Origin: a virus
Direction: 5' to 3' (one strand)
IMG/VR virus record: IMGVR_UViG_3300022562_002256
Coordinates: 124,001 to 188,000 of that record
DNA length: 64,000 bases
Shown here: positions 16,805 through 26,144 of the stretch, in pieces
Layout of the letters: every line of letters starts with the position of its first letter
Numbering within the stretch: position 1 is the first letter of the stretch
Notes under the pieces: model-generated
The model's database searches: none
Seen by the model: only the letters and a program-made list of their open reading frames with translations
What the model was told of the DNA's origin: nothing
Position numbers and translations under genes: made by a program

Positions 16805-17040
16805 GTCGGCCTCGCCCACCACTCCGTCTTGCACGTTGTGCAGACCAACCACTCCACGACATTGGCACACCGGCGCCACGCGTGGCACACACTGCACCAC
16901 TTTTCCACGACCGTCGTCTCCGTCGCATACAAAGGGGTGCTGATAACCACCCCTTGCATGGTCACAAGATCGACGGGCGCTCCAGTCAAGCGCTCGACGC
17001 GTCGATTCCGTTCTTCCCCGTGGGTGTGCATGCCAGCCAT
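16801..17040 (-). CDS. small zinc-ribbon protein
   Basis: 79 residues from ATG 17040, or 76 from ATG 17031, which is 15 nt after the -12 G of the site upstream. Two pairs, CSVC and CTTC, make a zinc ribbon. Confidence 0.6.
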   Translation of the reverse strand: MAGMHTHGEERNRRVERLTGAPVDLVTMQGVVISTPLYATETTVVEKWCSVCHAWRRCANVVEWLVCTTCKTEWWARPT

Positions 17041-17043
17041 CAA

Positions 17044-17059
17044 TGCACATACCGTGCCA
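17044..17059 (-). promoter_or_regulatory. -24/-12 (sigma-54-like) site
   Basis: TGGCACGGTATGTGCA, GG-N10-GC, facing left into the gene at 17031/17040. Confidence 0.6.
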
Positions 17060-17228
17060 ACGGTGAGCGGCGGCGTTCTCTTCCGCCGCGGGCTGTGTAG
17101 AACCGCCTTCCACCGCCATAGCCCATCTGTTATGCAATTTGTGCGCGCCGCGGCGGTAATTTTTACGCGCCGACTACTCGGCCTTCTGGGTGCTACGATC
17201 TGCTACCCCTCCGCCGCCCTACGCATCA

Positions 17229-17249
17229 CGACGTAAGTCACGTCGTGCA
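17229..17249. terminator. inverted repeat at the end of a leftward gene
   Basis: CACGACGT and ACGTCGTG arms separated by 5 nt overlap the stop of the gene at 17238. Terminator candidate without T-run. Confidence 0.35.
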
Positions 17250-17717
17250 TAAGTTGCGGGGGTCGCCGGTGTCTCGCATGCCACGCCGCAGTTTGGTCAG
17301 CTCGGCGTGGACCGAGTAGGGCGTCACCTGCCGGTCCACCCAGTCTCGCAACGCCGCCTCGTATGCCCACCGCTTGCCCCCCCGCGCCTTCAGCAGCGGC
17401 ACTGGATCGTGATCCCGGAGCGCCAACCGTCCGACCTCTGACTCGCTCATGCCGAGCACATGGGCAATGTCACGGCGCCCATGCACACGCGCCAGGGCGG
17501 TCCCGTCCGCGAGCACGCCACCGTTGAACGTGCGGGCCTTCCACTCGTCGAGCGCGCCCGGCTTTGCCCACGGCTGTCCCCGAACCGCCATCACCGGCAG
17601 CGGGTCGACGCGCCTACGCGCGTAAGCCAACACCGTGTCGGGGCACGACACGACGGCCAACCGGCGCGCTATGGCCTTCCAGCCGATGAGAGGGGGCGCC
17701 GATGGGGCTGTCAGCAC
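17238..17717 (-). CDS. DNA-binding protein with two winged-HTH/AlpA-like units
   Basis: 159 residues from GTG 17717, overlapping the upstream stop. Two similar units, LIGWKAIARRL..LPV and RRDIAHVLGMSESEVGRL..PVPL with GGKRWAYEAALRDWV, look like tandem MerR/AlpA-type helix-turn-helix domains, as in Nu1-like terminase small subunits or excisionase-like regulators. Which of these it is cannot be decided. Confidence 0.55.
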   Translation of the reverse strand: MLTAPSAPPLIGWKAIARRLAVVSCPDTVLAYARRRVDPLPVMAVRGQPWAKPGALDEWKARTFNGGVLADGTALARVHGRRDIAHVLGMSESEVGRLALRDHDPVPLLKARGGKRWAYEAALRDWVDRQVTPYSVHAELTKLRRGMRDTGDPRNLCTT

Positions 17718-18262
17718 GGCGGGCCACACCAGCCCCACCACAGGCTGATGAACATGTCGGCCGCCGCCGACAACGCCGCGTCGTGATCCTCGTAGATGCC
17801 GGTCACACGGTCGGGTTCGTCTTGCATGCGCACGATGCCGACGTGGCCGCCGCGGCAGAGCCCCGTCGTCGGGTATGGCCCATTGGGGAGCGCCTCCGTT
17901 ATGGCCCACGCAGCCCGCTGCATAGGCGACAGATCCGCCCATGCCACGCAGTGCGGATTCCCACCACACGCGGCGGCGTACGTCTGTTCGCCGGCTGACG
18001 GTGCCGAGTTGTCCACCGGCGCTGGAGGAGACTCACTCGCGTCCCAGCGCTCGACTATCGCGCCGGTGCCGGTGACATCGCGCATGCCCACCGCGCAGTC
18101 CAGAAATTCCCCCCCAGCGATTTCGCGCGCGCGCACGCCATGGGCGGTGTGGCCCCCACAGAACAGCAATACCGTGCTTTCCGCCAGCCCGTCAACCACG
18201 CGGCGCCGCCAATAGAGCCGCCCCGGCGTGGGCCGCCACGCCGCATCAATCACATCGCCCAT
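17711..18262 (-). CDS. unknown protein
   Basis: 183 residues from ATG 18262 with a strong GGAGGA ribosome site. N-terminal beta-rich domain (RPTPGRLYWRRRVVDGLAES) and Cys at CGGNPHC. Not recognised. First gene after the -24/-12 site at 18293. Confidence 0.65.
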   Translation of the reverse strand: MGDVIDAAWRPTPGRLYWRRRVVDGLAESTVLLFCGGHTAHGVRAREIAGGEFLDCAVGMRDVTGTGAIVERWDASESPPAPVDNSAPSAGEQTYAAACGGNPHCVAWADLSPMQRAAWAITEALPNGPYPTTGLCRGGHVGIVRMQDEPDRVTGIYEDHDAALSAAADMFISLWWGWCGPPC

Positions 18263-18292
18263 GTGCTTGCTCCTCCGCGAGCGCCCCCCACA

Positions 18293-18308
18293 TGCACGCC
18301 GTGTGCCA
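18293..18308 (-). promoter_or_regulatory. -24/-12 (sigma-54-like) site
   Basis: TGGCACACGGCGTGCA, GG-N10-GC, facing left. Here a conventional ribosome site and a leader of about 20 nt precede the ATG. Confidence 0.55.
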
Positions 18309-18312
18309 GCAC

Positions 18313-19530
18313 TCAGGGAGCGTCCCCGCGGAAATAGGACGCCTCGATGCGGGCGGGCCGCTCGCTTGGTGACGACGGGCGGCGGCCCGCCCTGTCGTCG
18401 CGCGGGGGGATGAGCCCGTGGAGTTGCGACTCGTCGGCAACCAAATCCCGCCGCCCCTCCATGAGGGCACGCATCCCAGCCGCGGGCACCCTCCGCAAGC
18501 GCGACTCCAGGCGACGTCGCGCCGCCGCAAGGATGCGCCGCACATCCGCGTCCGAAAGCCACGCCGACGCCGCGTTAATGGCCTCAGCCGCATCGAGCAA
18601 CGCCTCACGCCGGGCCGCCACCACACCGACACGTCGCACGCGCACGTCGGTCGGGCGCACATCGACCCCGCCTACCCACGCCCGATACATCAACACTCGC
18701 TCGGCCATAGGGACATCAGCGCCAGCGAGCGCTGACACTTCCGCCGGCGACAGGTCCGCCGCCCCTACCCCCCGCTCAGCGTCTACCCCCCGTTCGACCG
18801 TAGCAAGGCCCTTGACACCAAACTGCGCCGCCCTGGTCTCGCGACATTCGATCTCCCCCCATCGCGCCCGCGTCCGGCCCCGTGTCTCCGCCGCCCGGTC
18901 GAATGAAACCGCTCCCGCACCAAGCGGGCAGCGGGCCGCCGACGCCGCTGCCAACACGTGCTGCGCCGACCGGAACGGCGCGCGCGGGGTAGTCGTCTGG
19001 CGTTGCCGGATCCGTCGATCGCACGGGTCACCACTCAGAAGCGCCGCAACCGCAGGGTCATGCGCCCAGGGGGCCAGTGCCGCCACGATCGCCTCCCAGC
19101 CGCCACTGAGCAACGGGCGGAGGTCGTTGTTCTCGAGCGCGCGGAACGAAAGCGACACCATGCGCCGCACCTCGTCAGGGGATGTCCGCGGTGGCCGGAT
19201 GAACCGCCACCGCTCGTACGCCTCCAACAGGAGGGGGCAGTCGCGCTTTTCGTCGCGGAGGTTGTGCTCCGTCGCCCCGTAGGGCATGCACACGCGCCGC
19301 GTAGATGGCTTTCCGTATGCCGGTCGGCCCTGTGGGTAGTCGGCGACGTGGCGGCCCCGTGTGGGGGCGCTGTGTGCCACGGCGAGGCGTTCCGCCAGCG
19401 GGCGCTCGACCACATCACCCCACGGCGAGGTCGGATCCGCCGGGTCCAGACGCCGGACGCTCAATGTCGCTCGAGAACGGGGTGGCGGAGTATGTTCGCT
19501 CGGGATCTGTTGCACCTGGGGGGCTGCCAT
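18313..19530 (-). CDS. unknown 405-residue protein
   Basis: Starts at ATG 19530 with a GGAGAG ribosome site. Largely helical, arginine/alanine-rich, with no recognised domain and no zinc-finger cysteine cluster. Among the larger unknowns near the csf genes, so it was considered as a missing CRISPR large subunit, but nothing in the sequence supports that. Confidence 0.6.
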   Translation of the reverse strand: MAAPQVQQIPSEHTPPPRSRATLSVRRLDPADPTSPWGDVVERPLAERLAVAHSAPTRGRHVADYPQGRPAYGKPSTRRVCMPYGATEHNLRDEKRDCPLLLEAYERWRFIRPPRTSPDEVRRMVSLSFRALENNDLRPLLSGGWEAIVAALAPWAHDPAVAALLSGDPCDRRIRQRQTTTPRAPFRSAQHVLAAASAARCPLGAGAVSFDRAAETRGRTRARWGEIECRETRAAQFGVKGLATVERGVDAERGVGAADLSPAEVSALAGADVPMAERVLMYRAWVGGVDVRPTDVRVRRVGVVAARREALLDAAEAINAASAWLSDADVRRILAAARRRLESRLRRVPAAGMRALMEGRRDLVADESQLHGLIPPRDDRAGRRPSSPSERPARIEASYFRGDAP

Positions 19531-19563
19531 GCTCTCCTGTCTAGCACGGCCCCGGCATCTCGG

Positions 19564-20049
19564 CTAAGAGACATCGGCTTGCTCGCAGCAGCGAAGCAAC
19601 TCGGAGGTCAACAATCCACACGCCGCCGCGACCCGTCCCAACACAACGAGCGACGGCACCCGCTCGTCACTTTCCATCAAGGATATGTAGGGGCTGGTTA
19701 CGCCGACAGCCCGGGCGAGCGCCTTCTGGCTCAACCGCGCACTGACACGCGCGCGCCGCAGTCCTTTCCCACAGCGCAGACGGGCGTCAGCCTTTTCCGC
19801 CCTGGCGGCGTCATGCCTTATGGTGGCAGACTGATGCCTGTTCGCGAGGGATCGCAGGTCCCGTGCCAGGTTGGGGAACTCGCGTTCACAAGCGTCCGCA
19901 TACGCCAGCGCCGCCGGAACCGCATACGGGTCGTGGGCCCAATCGAGCACAAAGTACTCGCAACCCTCGTGCTTCGCCCCGGGCGCAGAACCGCCATCCG
20001 TGCGCTCCACCGTGAACTTCCTGTACACCCCTTCGCTTTTCTCACTCAT
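19564..20049 (-). CDS. XRE-family transcriptional regulator with N-terminal domain
   Basis: 161 residues from ATG 20049 (AAGGAG upstream). Residues about 100-150 (RVSARLSQKALARAVGVTSPYISLMESDERVPSL) are a Cro/C1-type helix-turn-helix. The N-terminal half is unassigned. A candidate phage repressor or regulator of the leftward genes. Confidence 0.8.
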   Translation of the reverse strand: MSEKSEGVYRKFTVERTDGGSAPGAKHEGCEYFVLDWAHDPYAVPAALAYADACEREFPNLARDLRSLANRHQSATIRHDAARAEKADARLRCGKGLRRARVSARLSQKALARAVGVTSPYISLMESDERVPSLVVLGRVAAACGLLTSELLRCCEQADVS

Positions 20050-20070
20050 CGCCAACTCCTTGATACCCTT

Positions 20071-20679
20071 TCACCGCCCCACCAACATAGCCCCCGGCAA
20101 GAGCCCCAAGCCCCGGGCAAGAGCAGCACAGAAACGCAGCTTTTCTTCAGCGCACCACCATCGCACGTAGTACGTGACGTCGACCATCTCACACCCCACG
20201 TCGACTACGTGGTCGACGCACCACCCCGTCGGTGCGAGTAGCGCACACAGTTCGGCATTGGCGGGGGGCGGGTCGCTGAACTGCCGCAACCACAGCATGC
20301 GCGCTCGGTGCGCTGCAATCACCTCGGCGGGGAGAGGGGTGCGTATGACGCTCTCCCCCCTGACCACAAGGCGCTCCCCCTCCCACCACCTATACCGCTC
20401 CCACGGCACGGTGTCATGCTCGATGAAGTGGGGCACGCAAGAGCATGGGCGCTCCGTTGGGTGCGCATCGCTCATCGTCTCCACGATGGTTACCTGCTCG
20501 CTGTAGTCGGGCGAGAACCACCACCAATCGCCGGCAGGTTCAAGCCCCTCAAACGTGACGGGTGGGGGCGTCGCGCCCAACCCCACCGCAGCAAGTGGCA
20601 CCCGCACGGCGAGGTGGGCGTGCCGGTGCTTGCTGCGCACCCCACGCATGAGACGCTTCCGTACCGTTCTAGCGTTCAC
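20071..20679 (-). CDS. unknown protein
   Basis: 202 residues from GTG 20679 (GTGA overlap). Beta-rich middle (FEGLEPAGDWWWFSPDY) and a Cys-containing C-terminal part. Not recognised. Confidence 0.6.
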   Translation of the reverse strand: MNARTVRKRLMRGVRSKHRHAHLAVRVPLAAVGLGATPPPVTFEGLEPAGDWWWFSPDYSEQVTIVETMSDAHPTERPCSCVPHFIEHDTVPWERYRWWEGERLVVRGESVIRTPLPAEVIAAHRARMLWLRQFSDPPPANAELCALLAPTGWCVDHVVDVGCEMVDVTYYVRWWCAEEKLRFCAALARGLGLLPGAMLVGR

Positions 20680-21184
20680 TTAGCCCCCACCTTGCGCGCC
20701 AACCACGCGCGCGCCTCCGGGCTCGCGGGCTCGACGTACACCAATGCGAGACCGTACCACCAACCGGTGTCGGCATCGCACGTGGTGCGACGCACGCACT
20801 TGACCACGAGCCACTCCCCCGCCCACTCTCCCGGCGCAGGTCTCCCCGCTCCATGGAATAGGAGTAGAGCGCGCTAGCGCGAGGGTCATCGATGTCGACT
20901 TGACATGCCCACCGCGCCGGATGGCGCCGCGGGTCGTCGGGGTACAAGCGAAGGCTGCACGCCGCGATCTCGCCCAGCATGAGGGCGCGCCACCCCTCGA
21001 TCGGTGTCGCATCGGGCGGGGCGTGGAGGTAGCACACCTTCGCACCGTCGGGGCGCACGTACACCGCCACCCGGCTGTAGTAGCCACACTCGACGCAGCA
21101 CGTGTGCTGCGTCGAGTAGCGCAGCAAGCGCCCACCCCCGCAGGTCGTGAAGGTGCACCCGCTGCACAGCGGTGGTAAAATCAA
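20676..21184 (-). CDS. Cys-rich protein, probable frameshift
   Basis: The first frame (TTG 21184) encodes an N-terminal zinc-finger-like part with CSGC, CCVEC and then SYSMERGDLRRES. Near 20830-20850 a -1 shift in a G-rich run joins EWLVVKCVRRTTCDADTGW and ends at 20676, where the stop overlaps the next start (GTGA). The second frame has far better codon usage, so the gene is probably continuous with one missing base in the assembly. Confidence 0.55.
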
Positions 21185-21909
21185 TGCCTTTCATCGCGCC
21201 CAAGCCAGTCCGGCATATCGCACACTTCAACGCCGTCGAGCAGACAGCCGGAGCGCGCGCGCCCGAGCGCGTAGTAAGTCCGGTTCTCGCACATCAGCCG
21301 TGTCGCACCGGCGCGCCACGCCGGATCGCGCATATCGACTTGTGACCAGCAAAGCCACTCCCCCCACCCCGCGAAGATCACGGGCACCTGAGCATCGCGG
21401 CACTGGTTGACCACCTCGCGCACGTGCTCGGGGCGCAGCCAGTCGTCGAAGCCGGCGACGACCACGATGTCCGGGCGCACACGTCGCACACGTCGCACAC
21501 TGCCCTCGGACACCCACTCCATTGTTCTCCGGTCGATGTGCCCCATCTCATAGAAAACGCGGCGTAGATCAATCGAGTCCATCGGCTCGACCAGAAGGCC
21601 GTGACGGGCGGCTTGCACCGCGAGCAGCCGCGAGAGGTCGGCCAAGTCCTCTTGGCGCCGCACATGACGCGCGGGGATGATTTCCCCACCCGCCTCGACG
21701 AGAAGTCCACCCACCTCCTTCGGATCCCATTCGCCGGCGCAGATGAAGGTCGAGCCCCGCCCCGCCGCCTCCGCAATTGTTCGACCACCCGGCCAAGTCG
21801 GCCCCGAGTCAAACAACCCCGGCGAGCACACCACAAGGGTGGCATCCGGAATCGGCTCACCGGTGTTCCACCGCCACACGCCCACTGTGCGCCGCGCATG
21901 CTCAACCAT
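21181..21909 (-). CDS. DUF5131-related paralogue B
   Basis: 242 residues from ATG 21909. The best of the four copies: PIPDATLVVCSPG, IPARHVRRQEDLADLSRLLAV, LRPEHVREVVNQCRDAQVPV followed by GWGEWL, and GCLLDGVEVCDMP at the end. The last two blocks match the FKQWGEW and GRLLDGxxxxxxP signatures of DUF5131. No N-terminal CxxxxxxCxxC iron-sulfur motif. Confidence 0.65.
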   Translation of the reverse strand: MVEHARRTVGVWRWNTGEPIPDATLVVCSPGLFDSGPTWPGGRTIAEAAGRGSTFICAGEWDPKEVGGLLVEAGGEIIPARHVRRQEDLADLSRLLAVQAARHGLLVEPMDSIDLRRVFYEMGHIDRRTMEWVSEGSVRRVRRVRPDIVVVAGFDDWLRPEHVREVVNQCRDAQVPVIFAGWGEWLCWSQVDMRDPAWRAGATRLMCENRTYYALGRARSGCLLDGVEVCDMPDWLGRDERH

Positions 21910-22459
21910 CGACGACCTCGTCGTCGTCGCCCGCGGCGACCCGCATGCTGGCTTCTCGGCATTGCTTTACAACGTCGGCCACGTGTTCTGGGTTGAGCGG
22001 GCCCCAAAATCCGCTCACAACCACGAAGTCCACCACGTCCGCGGGCGAACACCACGGGCCGTATCTGTGTTCGGGCTTGGATGGGGCGTACTTGCACAAC
22101 ACAGGGTGCACGTTCAGCCCCTCGACCGGGTCGACCACAATCGCACGCTGGCGAGATCGCACCGCGAGGAGATCGGGCAGTCGCGCAAGGTCCGAGAACC
22201 ACCTGAGGTACAGCGCCGGAATCATCCAGCTTGGCAAGTTGACGTTGTCAGCACACACGAACGTTTGTAGCGGCGCAGATGTAGGCACCACGAACGCCGC
22301 CCGCCGCTTCTCGCCATGGTCACGCATGGCGAAGTATTGGCCGTAGTCGCACCGGGCTAGCATCTCCGGCGCGCACACGACGACATCTGCGTCCGGAATC
22401 GGCTCGTGACGGTCCCACCGCCACGCACGGGGCCTGTCACGTGGTGCGTGCTTGATCAC
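21902..22459 (-). CDS. DUF5131-related paralogue C
   Basis: 185 residues from GTG 22459, with GGAGGTG and a GTGA overlap. It has PIPDADVVVCAPEM, an IPALYLRWFSDLARLPDLLAV segment and LNPEHVADVVKQCREASM, then ends before the WGEW block. Adjacent to copy B, so a tandem duplication with C-terminal loss. Confidence 0.6.
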   Translation of the reverse strand: MIKHAPRDRPRAWRWDRHEPIPDADVVVCAPEMLARCDYGQYFAMRDHGEKRRAAFVVPTSAPLQTFVCADNVNLPSWMIPALYLRWFSDLARLPDLLAVRSRQRAIVVDPVEGLNVHPVLCKYAPSKPEHRYGPWCSPADVVDFVVVSGFWGPLNPEHVADVVKQCREASMRVAAGDDDEVVDG

Positions 22460-22941
22460 GGCGCACCTCCGAATATCCACGGAACGGCGGCAATGGCATC
22501 CTCGGCGTCACGAATCCCATCCCGGTAGCGTCGCAGGCTCTCTCGCTCATACTCGAGAGCCTGCTCGGCCTCATGGACACGACTTTCCACGTCCTCGGCA
22601 CTCCGCCTCAGCCCGGAGAGACACCGCATTGCAAGATGCGCCGCCGCAATCCTAACACCAAGATCGATGTCGGTCTCCGTGGCCGTACGGATCCTGCATG
22701 GGACGGCGGTACCCTTCGCCTCGCGCGGGACACCGATCTCCGCGTGGGGTGGGTTGAGCCGCCAGCGCCGCCGTCCCATGTCATTCGGCCCTTTTTGGTC
22801 GTACGGGGTCTCGGTGATGTAATCACGCGAGCTCCCGCGGACCACTTTCGCCACAGCGACCACCTTGCCGTCAGCGATGCGCTCGATCGCTACGTGGTCG
22901 CCTACCTTGAACGCCCCCCCTTGCTCAGCGCCGCTCGTCAT
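22456..22941 (-). CDS. protein with N-terminal beta domain and C-terminal coiled coil
   Basis: 161 residues from ATG 22941. AFKVGDHVAIERIADGKVVAVAKVVRG is an SH3/KOW-like beta segment; from about 110 a helix rich in E/R (SAEDVESRVHEAEQALEYER) predicts a coiled coil. Function unknown. Confidence 0.6.
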   Translation of the reverse strand: MTSGAEQGGAFKVGDHVAIERIADGKVVAVAKVVRGSSRDYITETPYDQKGPNDMGRRRWRLNPPHAEIGVPREAKGTAVPCRIRTATETDIDLGVRIAAAHLAMRCLSGLRRSAEDVESRVHEAEQALEYERESLRRYRDGIRDAEDAIAAVPWIFGGAP

Positions 22942-23613
22942 CGTCCGCCTCCAACCATCGTGTTGTTGCCTCGGCCATGAGTGCTGCGAACACGTCGGCC
23001 GGCAATCGCTCTCGTGCCACGTCCACGAAAAGTCGCTCCTTCTCCCGGTGGACCGCGCGCGCCTCCACAGCCGCCGTCCGCTTGAATTGGGCGAGGATGC
23101 CGTGCGCCGCCGCAACTTCGCGCTTACGCTGGTCCCTCAGCGCCAAGAGCGCGTTGTACTCGTCTCGAGGCATGTACTCCCCCGTCCGCGCCGCGCGCGC
23201 TTGCGCCTCCCGGATGCGGCCCGCCAGAAGCGAGCACTCGGCCTCAAGCCGGTCTTTTAGGGCCCGTGCTTCTTCGTGGGTGGCTGGAGGCCGTGCTGAC
23301 TCCGTGGAGAGTGCCTGTGGGGCGCCCAGCGCAACAGGCACGGCATCGCGATCCGCACGTGCGCGCCACCACACCTCAATGCCGACGCCCGGGGGCGCCA
23401 TCACGGCGTCACCCAGCACGTCGGCCGACCAACAAGCGAGCACTCGATCGCCTGTAAAGGGTTCGGCGGCACGCTCAACGTGCAGTGCGCGACCACATCG
23501 GACGACGCATGACATCGCACACGGGGCTCGCGCAGACCAAGGTCGACAGCCCACGCCGTGCCGATCACTGGGCCATCCAGCACCCCCGCCACCAACCGTG
23601 CCATCACCGTCAT
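22925..23613 (-). CDS. unknown protein with coiled coil, probable frameshift
   Basis: ATG 23613 overlaps the upstream stop (ATGA) and begins MTVMARLVAGVLDGPVIGTA, but that frame ends at 23401. A -1 shift near 23510-23530 joins the frame reading RALHVERAAEPFTGDRVLAC through a helical region (HEEARALKDRLEAECS) to 22925. One base is probably missing in the assembly. Confidence 0.5.
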
Positions 23614-23966
23614 GGCTCCTCTGGTGGCAATTCCCGTGCCACCCACCGTGCGAAGTCGCCGAGCAGCTTGGGTAGCTCGCTGAGCCGCCCCTCCTCACGC
23701 AGGATGGTCGTCAAAAACCAACTCGACGGGCCACCATTAATCGACGCCACCCATCGGATCATGGCGTCACGGGTCTCAAACGGGTTCGCGCGGTGCGCCG
23801 CCGGGCGCAGGAGCAACTGTCGAGTTTCAACCAGGTTGTACATCGCCAGTTCCTGGGCGAACGGTGGCCCCCACATCTCCGGCGCGCGCTCATAGTTCTC
23901 GATCCATGCGCTCACCCGGGTGAGCGCGGCGTCGAACCCTTCAGCCTTTTTGGCGTCACTGGTCAT
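23610..23966 (-). CDS. small helical unknown protein
   Basis: 118 residues from ATG 23966 (ATGA overlap). Helical, with WGPPFAQELAMYNLVETRQLL. Not recognised. Confidence 0.6.
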   Translation of the reverse strand: MTSDAKKAEGFDAALTRVSAWIENYERAPEMWGPPFAQELAMYNLVETRQLLLRPAAHRANPFETRDAMIRWVASINGGPSSWFLTTILREEGRLSELPKLLGDFARWVARELPPEEP

Positions 23967-24514
23967 TGCTCGCCTCGTAGGCGGCACATCTCGGCGTATA
24001 ACCTCTCACCGGTGCCGCTGGCCTTTTCCTCGACGTACAACGCCTCCAACTCGCCCCACGCCCCGACGAGTGGCCCCCACCCCGGGTAGCGAGCCATCTC
24101 CCCGATGCGCGCGCGCCACTCCGGGAATTTGGCCAGCAGCCTGTGGCACCGGCCGAAGTCGGCCGGGTCAAGTGGCGGACTCGGCCCCCACGTCGACTCG
24201 GCCGCCATGCCCTGCATGTGACGCCAGATGGCCACCGACGAGATCCCCGTGTCTCCCGACCGAATCCACTGCTCGGGCGTGGTGACGTTCAGTTCGACGC
24301 ATCGGTCGTAGGTGTGCCCCAACCGCAGGCACGTCGAGCACCTCACGTCGGGCGGCTCGCGACAGTCCGCGTGCTCATCCGCGAACGCCTTCAGTGAGGC
24401 GAGGTAGATTGACATCGGCACGGGCATGGAGATCGCGTACGACTCCCCGCAATGATTGCACTGGAGTCGCCCGAGGTCGCCAGCTACCACGTGGCTGCGC
24501 TGTGTCTTTTCCAT
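23963..24514 (-). CDS. zinc-finger unknown protein
   Basis: 183 residues from ATG 24514. CNHCGESY with a later HADC and CSTC indicate one or two zinc sites in the first 60 residues; the rest is helical. A typical phage accessory unknown. Confidence 0.6.
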   Translation of the reverse strand: MEKTQRSHVVAGDLGRLQCNHCGESYAISMPVPMSIYLASLKAFADEHADCREPPDVRCSTCLRLGHTYDRCVELNVTTPEQWIRSGDTGISSVAIWRHMQGMAAESTWGPSPPLDPADFGRCHRLLAKFPEWRARIGEMARYPGWGPLVGAWGELEALYVEEKASGTGERLYAEMCRLRGEQ

Positions 24515-24903
24515 AACCTCCTAATAACGCCTTGGTCACCCCTAGGTGACCAAGGATTCCGGTCGCACATCGCGTGGTGCCGCTTCGTGCCACGTCCCCG
24601 GCACTTTCGGCACAGGTTGTGGCACTGCCTCGCCCGCGCTTGCCGCTCTTGGCCAAGCACCGTGGCCCGCGCCGCCGGGACCACCTCGACCCGGACGTCG
24701 GGGGGCAGCACAATCGCCGACGTGTCAGCGATGGCAGCGACGGTGTCCCACCACTCCGGCACGTTCGCCAACCGCGCGACGGTGATCATGCGGAGCGGAT
24801 GTCGCCGACGCTCGGCGTAGCAGAGGCGCACATACTCCCGCTGCTCGCGGCTCCATGGCACCGGCCACGCCAGCCACGGGTCGGCAATGCACGCGGTGTC
24901 CAT
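24484..24903 (-). CDS. unknown Cys-containing basic protein
   Basis: 139 residues from ATG 24903, which overlaps the upstream stop. CHNLCRKCRGRG with a later C could bind zinc. Not recognised. Confidence 0.55.
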   Translation of the reverse strand: MDTACIADPWLAWPVPWSREQREYVRLCYAERRRHPLRMITVARLANVPEWWDTVAAIADTSAIVLPPDVRVEVVPAARATVLGQERQARARQCHNLCRKCRGRGTKRHHAMCDRNPWSPRGDQGVIRRLWKRHSAATW

Positions 24904-25538
24904 CACGTGGTGGCCACCACCACATCCGCCGTGTCTACTTCCCAGGAGCGAATCGGGTCGCGCCACCCGCGGACGTGCTCATCCATCCATGCCTCGACAT
25001 CCTTCTCGAGCGACCGAAGGCGTTCGTCGCGCACCGGCCAATCGAGTTGCCCGACGGGAAGACGGGGAGACTGGTAGACCACGGCACCCGCAGTATCGCT
25101 CGATGCATCCAGCACCTCAACATAATCGGCCGGATAGGGGGCGGCGGCGTCGCCGTGCCGCCATCGCAGCACAAACCGCGGCACGAAGCTCATGCGCGCC
25201 CGGCGGTCGCAAACCGCGGCGTTGTAAAAGATCCGCGCGCGCTGTCGGCCCCGCTCATCGCGCAACTCCGACAACATCGGGTGGGTGGTCGGAGCCTTCG
25301 ACCACCCTGTCGGGAGTTTTACGTTGACGAACAAGGGATCACCCGCCACCGGACCCTCGATCACCCCTCCCAGCGCCGTGAACAGCTCCGCGCCACGCTC
25401 GCCCATGTCCGACGGGAGCGATGTGCTTTCCGCCAGTTCGCGCTGTCCTCGCGCCTCTTGGGCCTCGATGCCGCCAGGCGTATCCGCTGTGATGATTTTG
25501 ACCGCCATCGGAAGCCTCGTCGTGTTCGTGATGCTCAT
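24903..25538 (-). CDS. conserved phage unknown
   Basis: 211 residues from ATG 25538. RLPMAVKIITADTPGGIEAQEARGQREL, LPTGWSKAPTTHPMLSEL and RARIFYNAAVCDRRARM are blocks I associate with a widespread phage protein of unknown role. No catalytic motif seen. Confidence 0.65.
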   Translation of the reverse strand: MSITNTTRLPMAVKIITADTPGGIEAQEARGQRELAESTSLPSDMGERGAELFTALGGVIEGPVAGDPLFVNVKLPTGWSKAPTTHPMLSELRDERGRQRARIFYNAAVCDRRARMSFVPRFVLRWRHGDAAAPYPADYVEVLDASSDTAGAVVYQSPRLPVGQLDWPVRDERLRSLEKDVEAWMDEHVRGWRDPIRSWEVDTADVVVATT

Positions 25539-25783
25539 GCTCGTTCTCGCCCTTCCTTAACCGCCCGCTCCAACGGACCCGGTTCTCGCTCCTCTGTCGA
25601 CGGTTGTGCCGAATACAGTGTCACCGTCAGCCCGCCGACCGAAATGGTCACCGTCTTGCTCGCGGCGGAGTCGGCTACCATCGCTGCCACTGCGCGTGCC
25701 CGCGGGGCCACCCATCGGCGCGCGCTCATGCCGACGGTGTGCACATCACGTGCCAAGCCCCGCGCTACATCACCAATCTTCAC
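25535..25783 (-). CDS. small unknown protein
   Basis: 82 residues from GTG 25783; its end overlaps the next start (ATGA). N-terminal helix with alanine/arginine, then beta-strand TVTISVGGLTVTLY. Confidence 0.5.
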   Translation of the reverse strand: MKIGDVARGLARDVHTVGMSARRWVAPRARAVAAMVADSAASKTVTISVGGLTVTLYSAQPSTEEREPGPLERAVKEGRERA

Positions 25784-26144
25784 AGATGTCCTCCAACACG
25801 TCCGCCGCGACCGAACGGATCGTTTCGCTCGGATCGTTCGACGCGCACCTTCGTATGCGCTCGATGACATCATCACTGGGGTGTCGCGCCAGCCCATACA
25901 GCGCCCCCTCCCTGACCATCGATGACTCGTGGTCGAGCAACGGGATAAGCGCGGATGTCACGCGTTCGGCGTCGAGCGTCAGGATGTACCCAGCGTGCTC
26001 GGCGGCAAACGTGAGGTCGTACGGCGCCAACCCGCCACCCCTGATCGAGCCAAGGAGAGCCTCCGGCTCATGGCGTGCCTGCCAGATGAACATAGCCTCA
26101 CACGAGCTCGACCACGTAGGCCGGGCGACGTCATCCGCTCTCAC
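25770..26144 (-). CDS. HEAT-like repeat protein
   Basis: 124 residues from GTG 26144 (GTGA overlap). HESSMVREGALYGLARHPSDDVIERI and NDPSETIRSVAADVLEDI are HEAT/armadillo-type helical repeats, a protein-binding scaffold. Confidence 0.6.
   Translation of the reverse strand: MRADDVARPTWSSSCEAMFIWQARHEPEALLGSIRGGGLAPYDLTFAAEHAGYILTLDAERVTSALIPLLDHESSMVREGALYGLARHPSDDVIERIRRCASNDPSETIRSVAADVLEDICEDW

Noticed and set aside
18313-19530. Missing csf1 large subunit
   Set aside because: The 405-residue protein shows no zinc-finger cysteine cluster or other Csf1 feature; size alone is not evidence.
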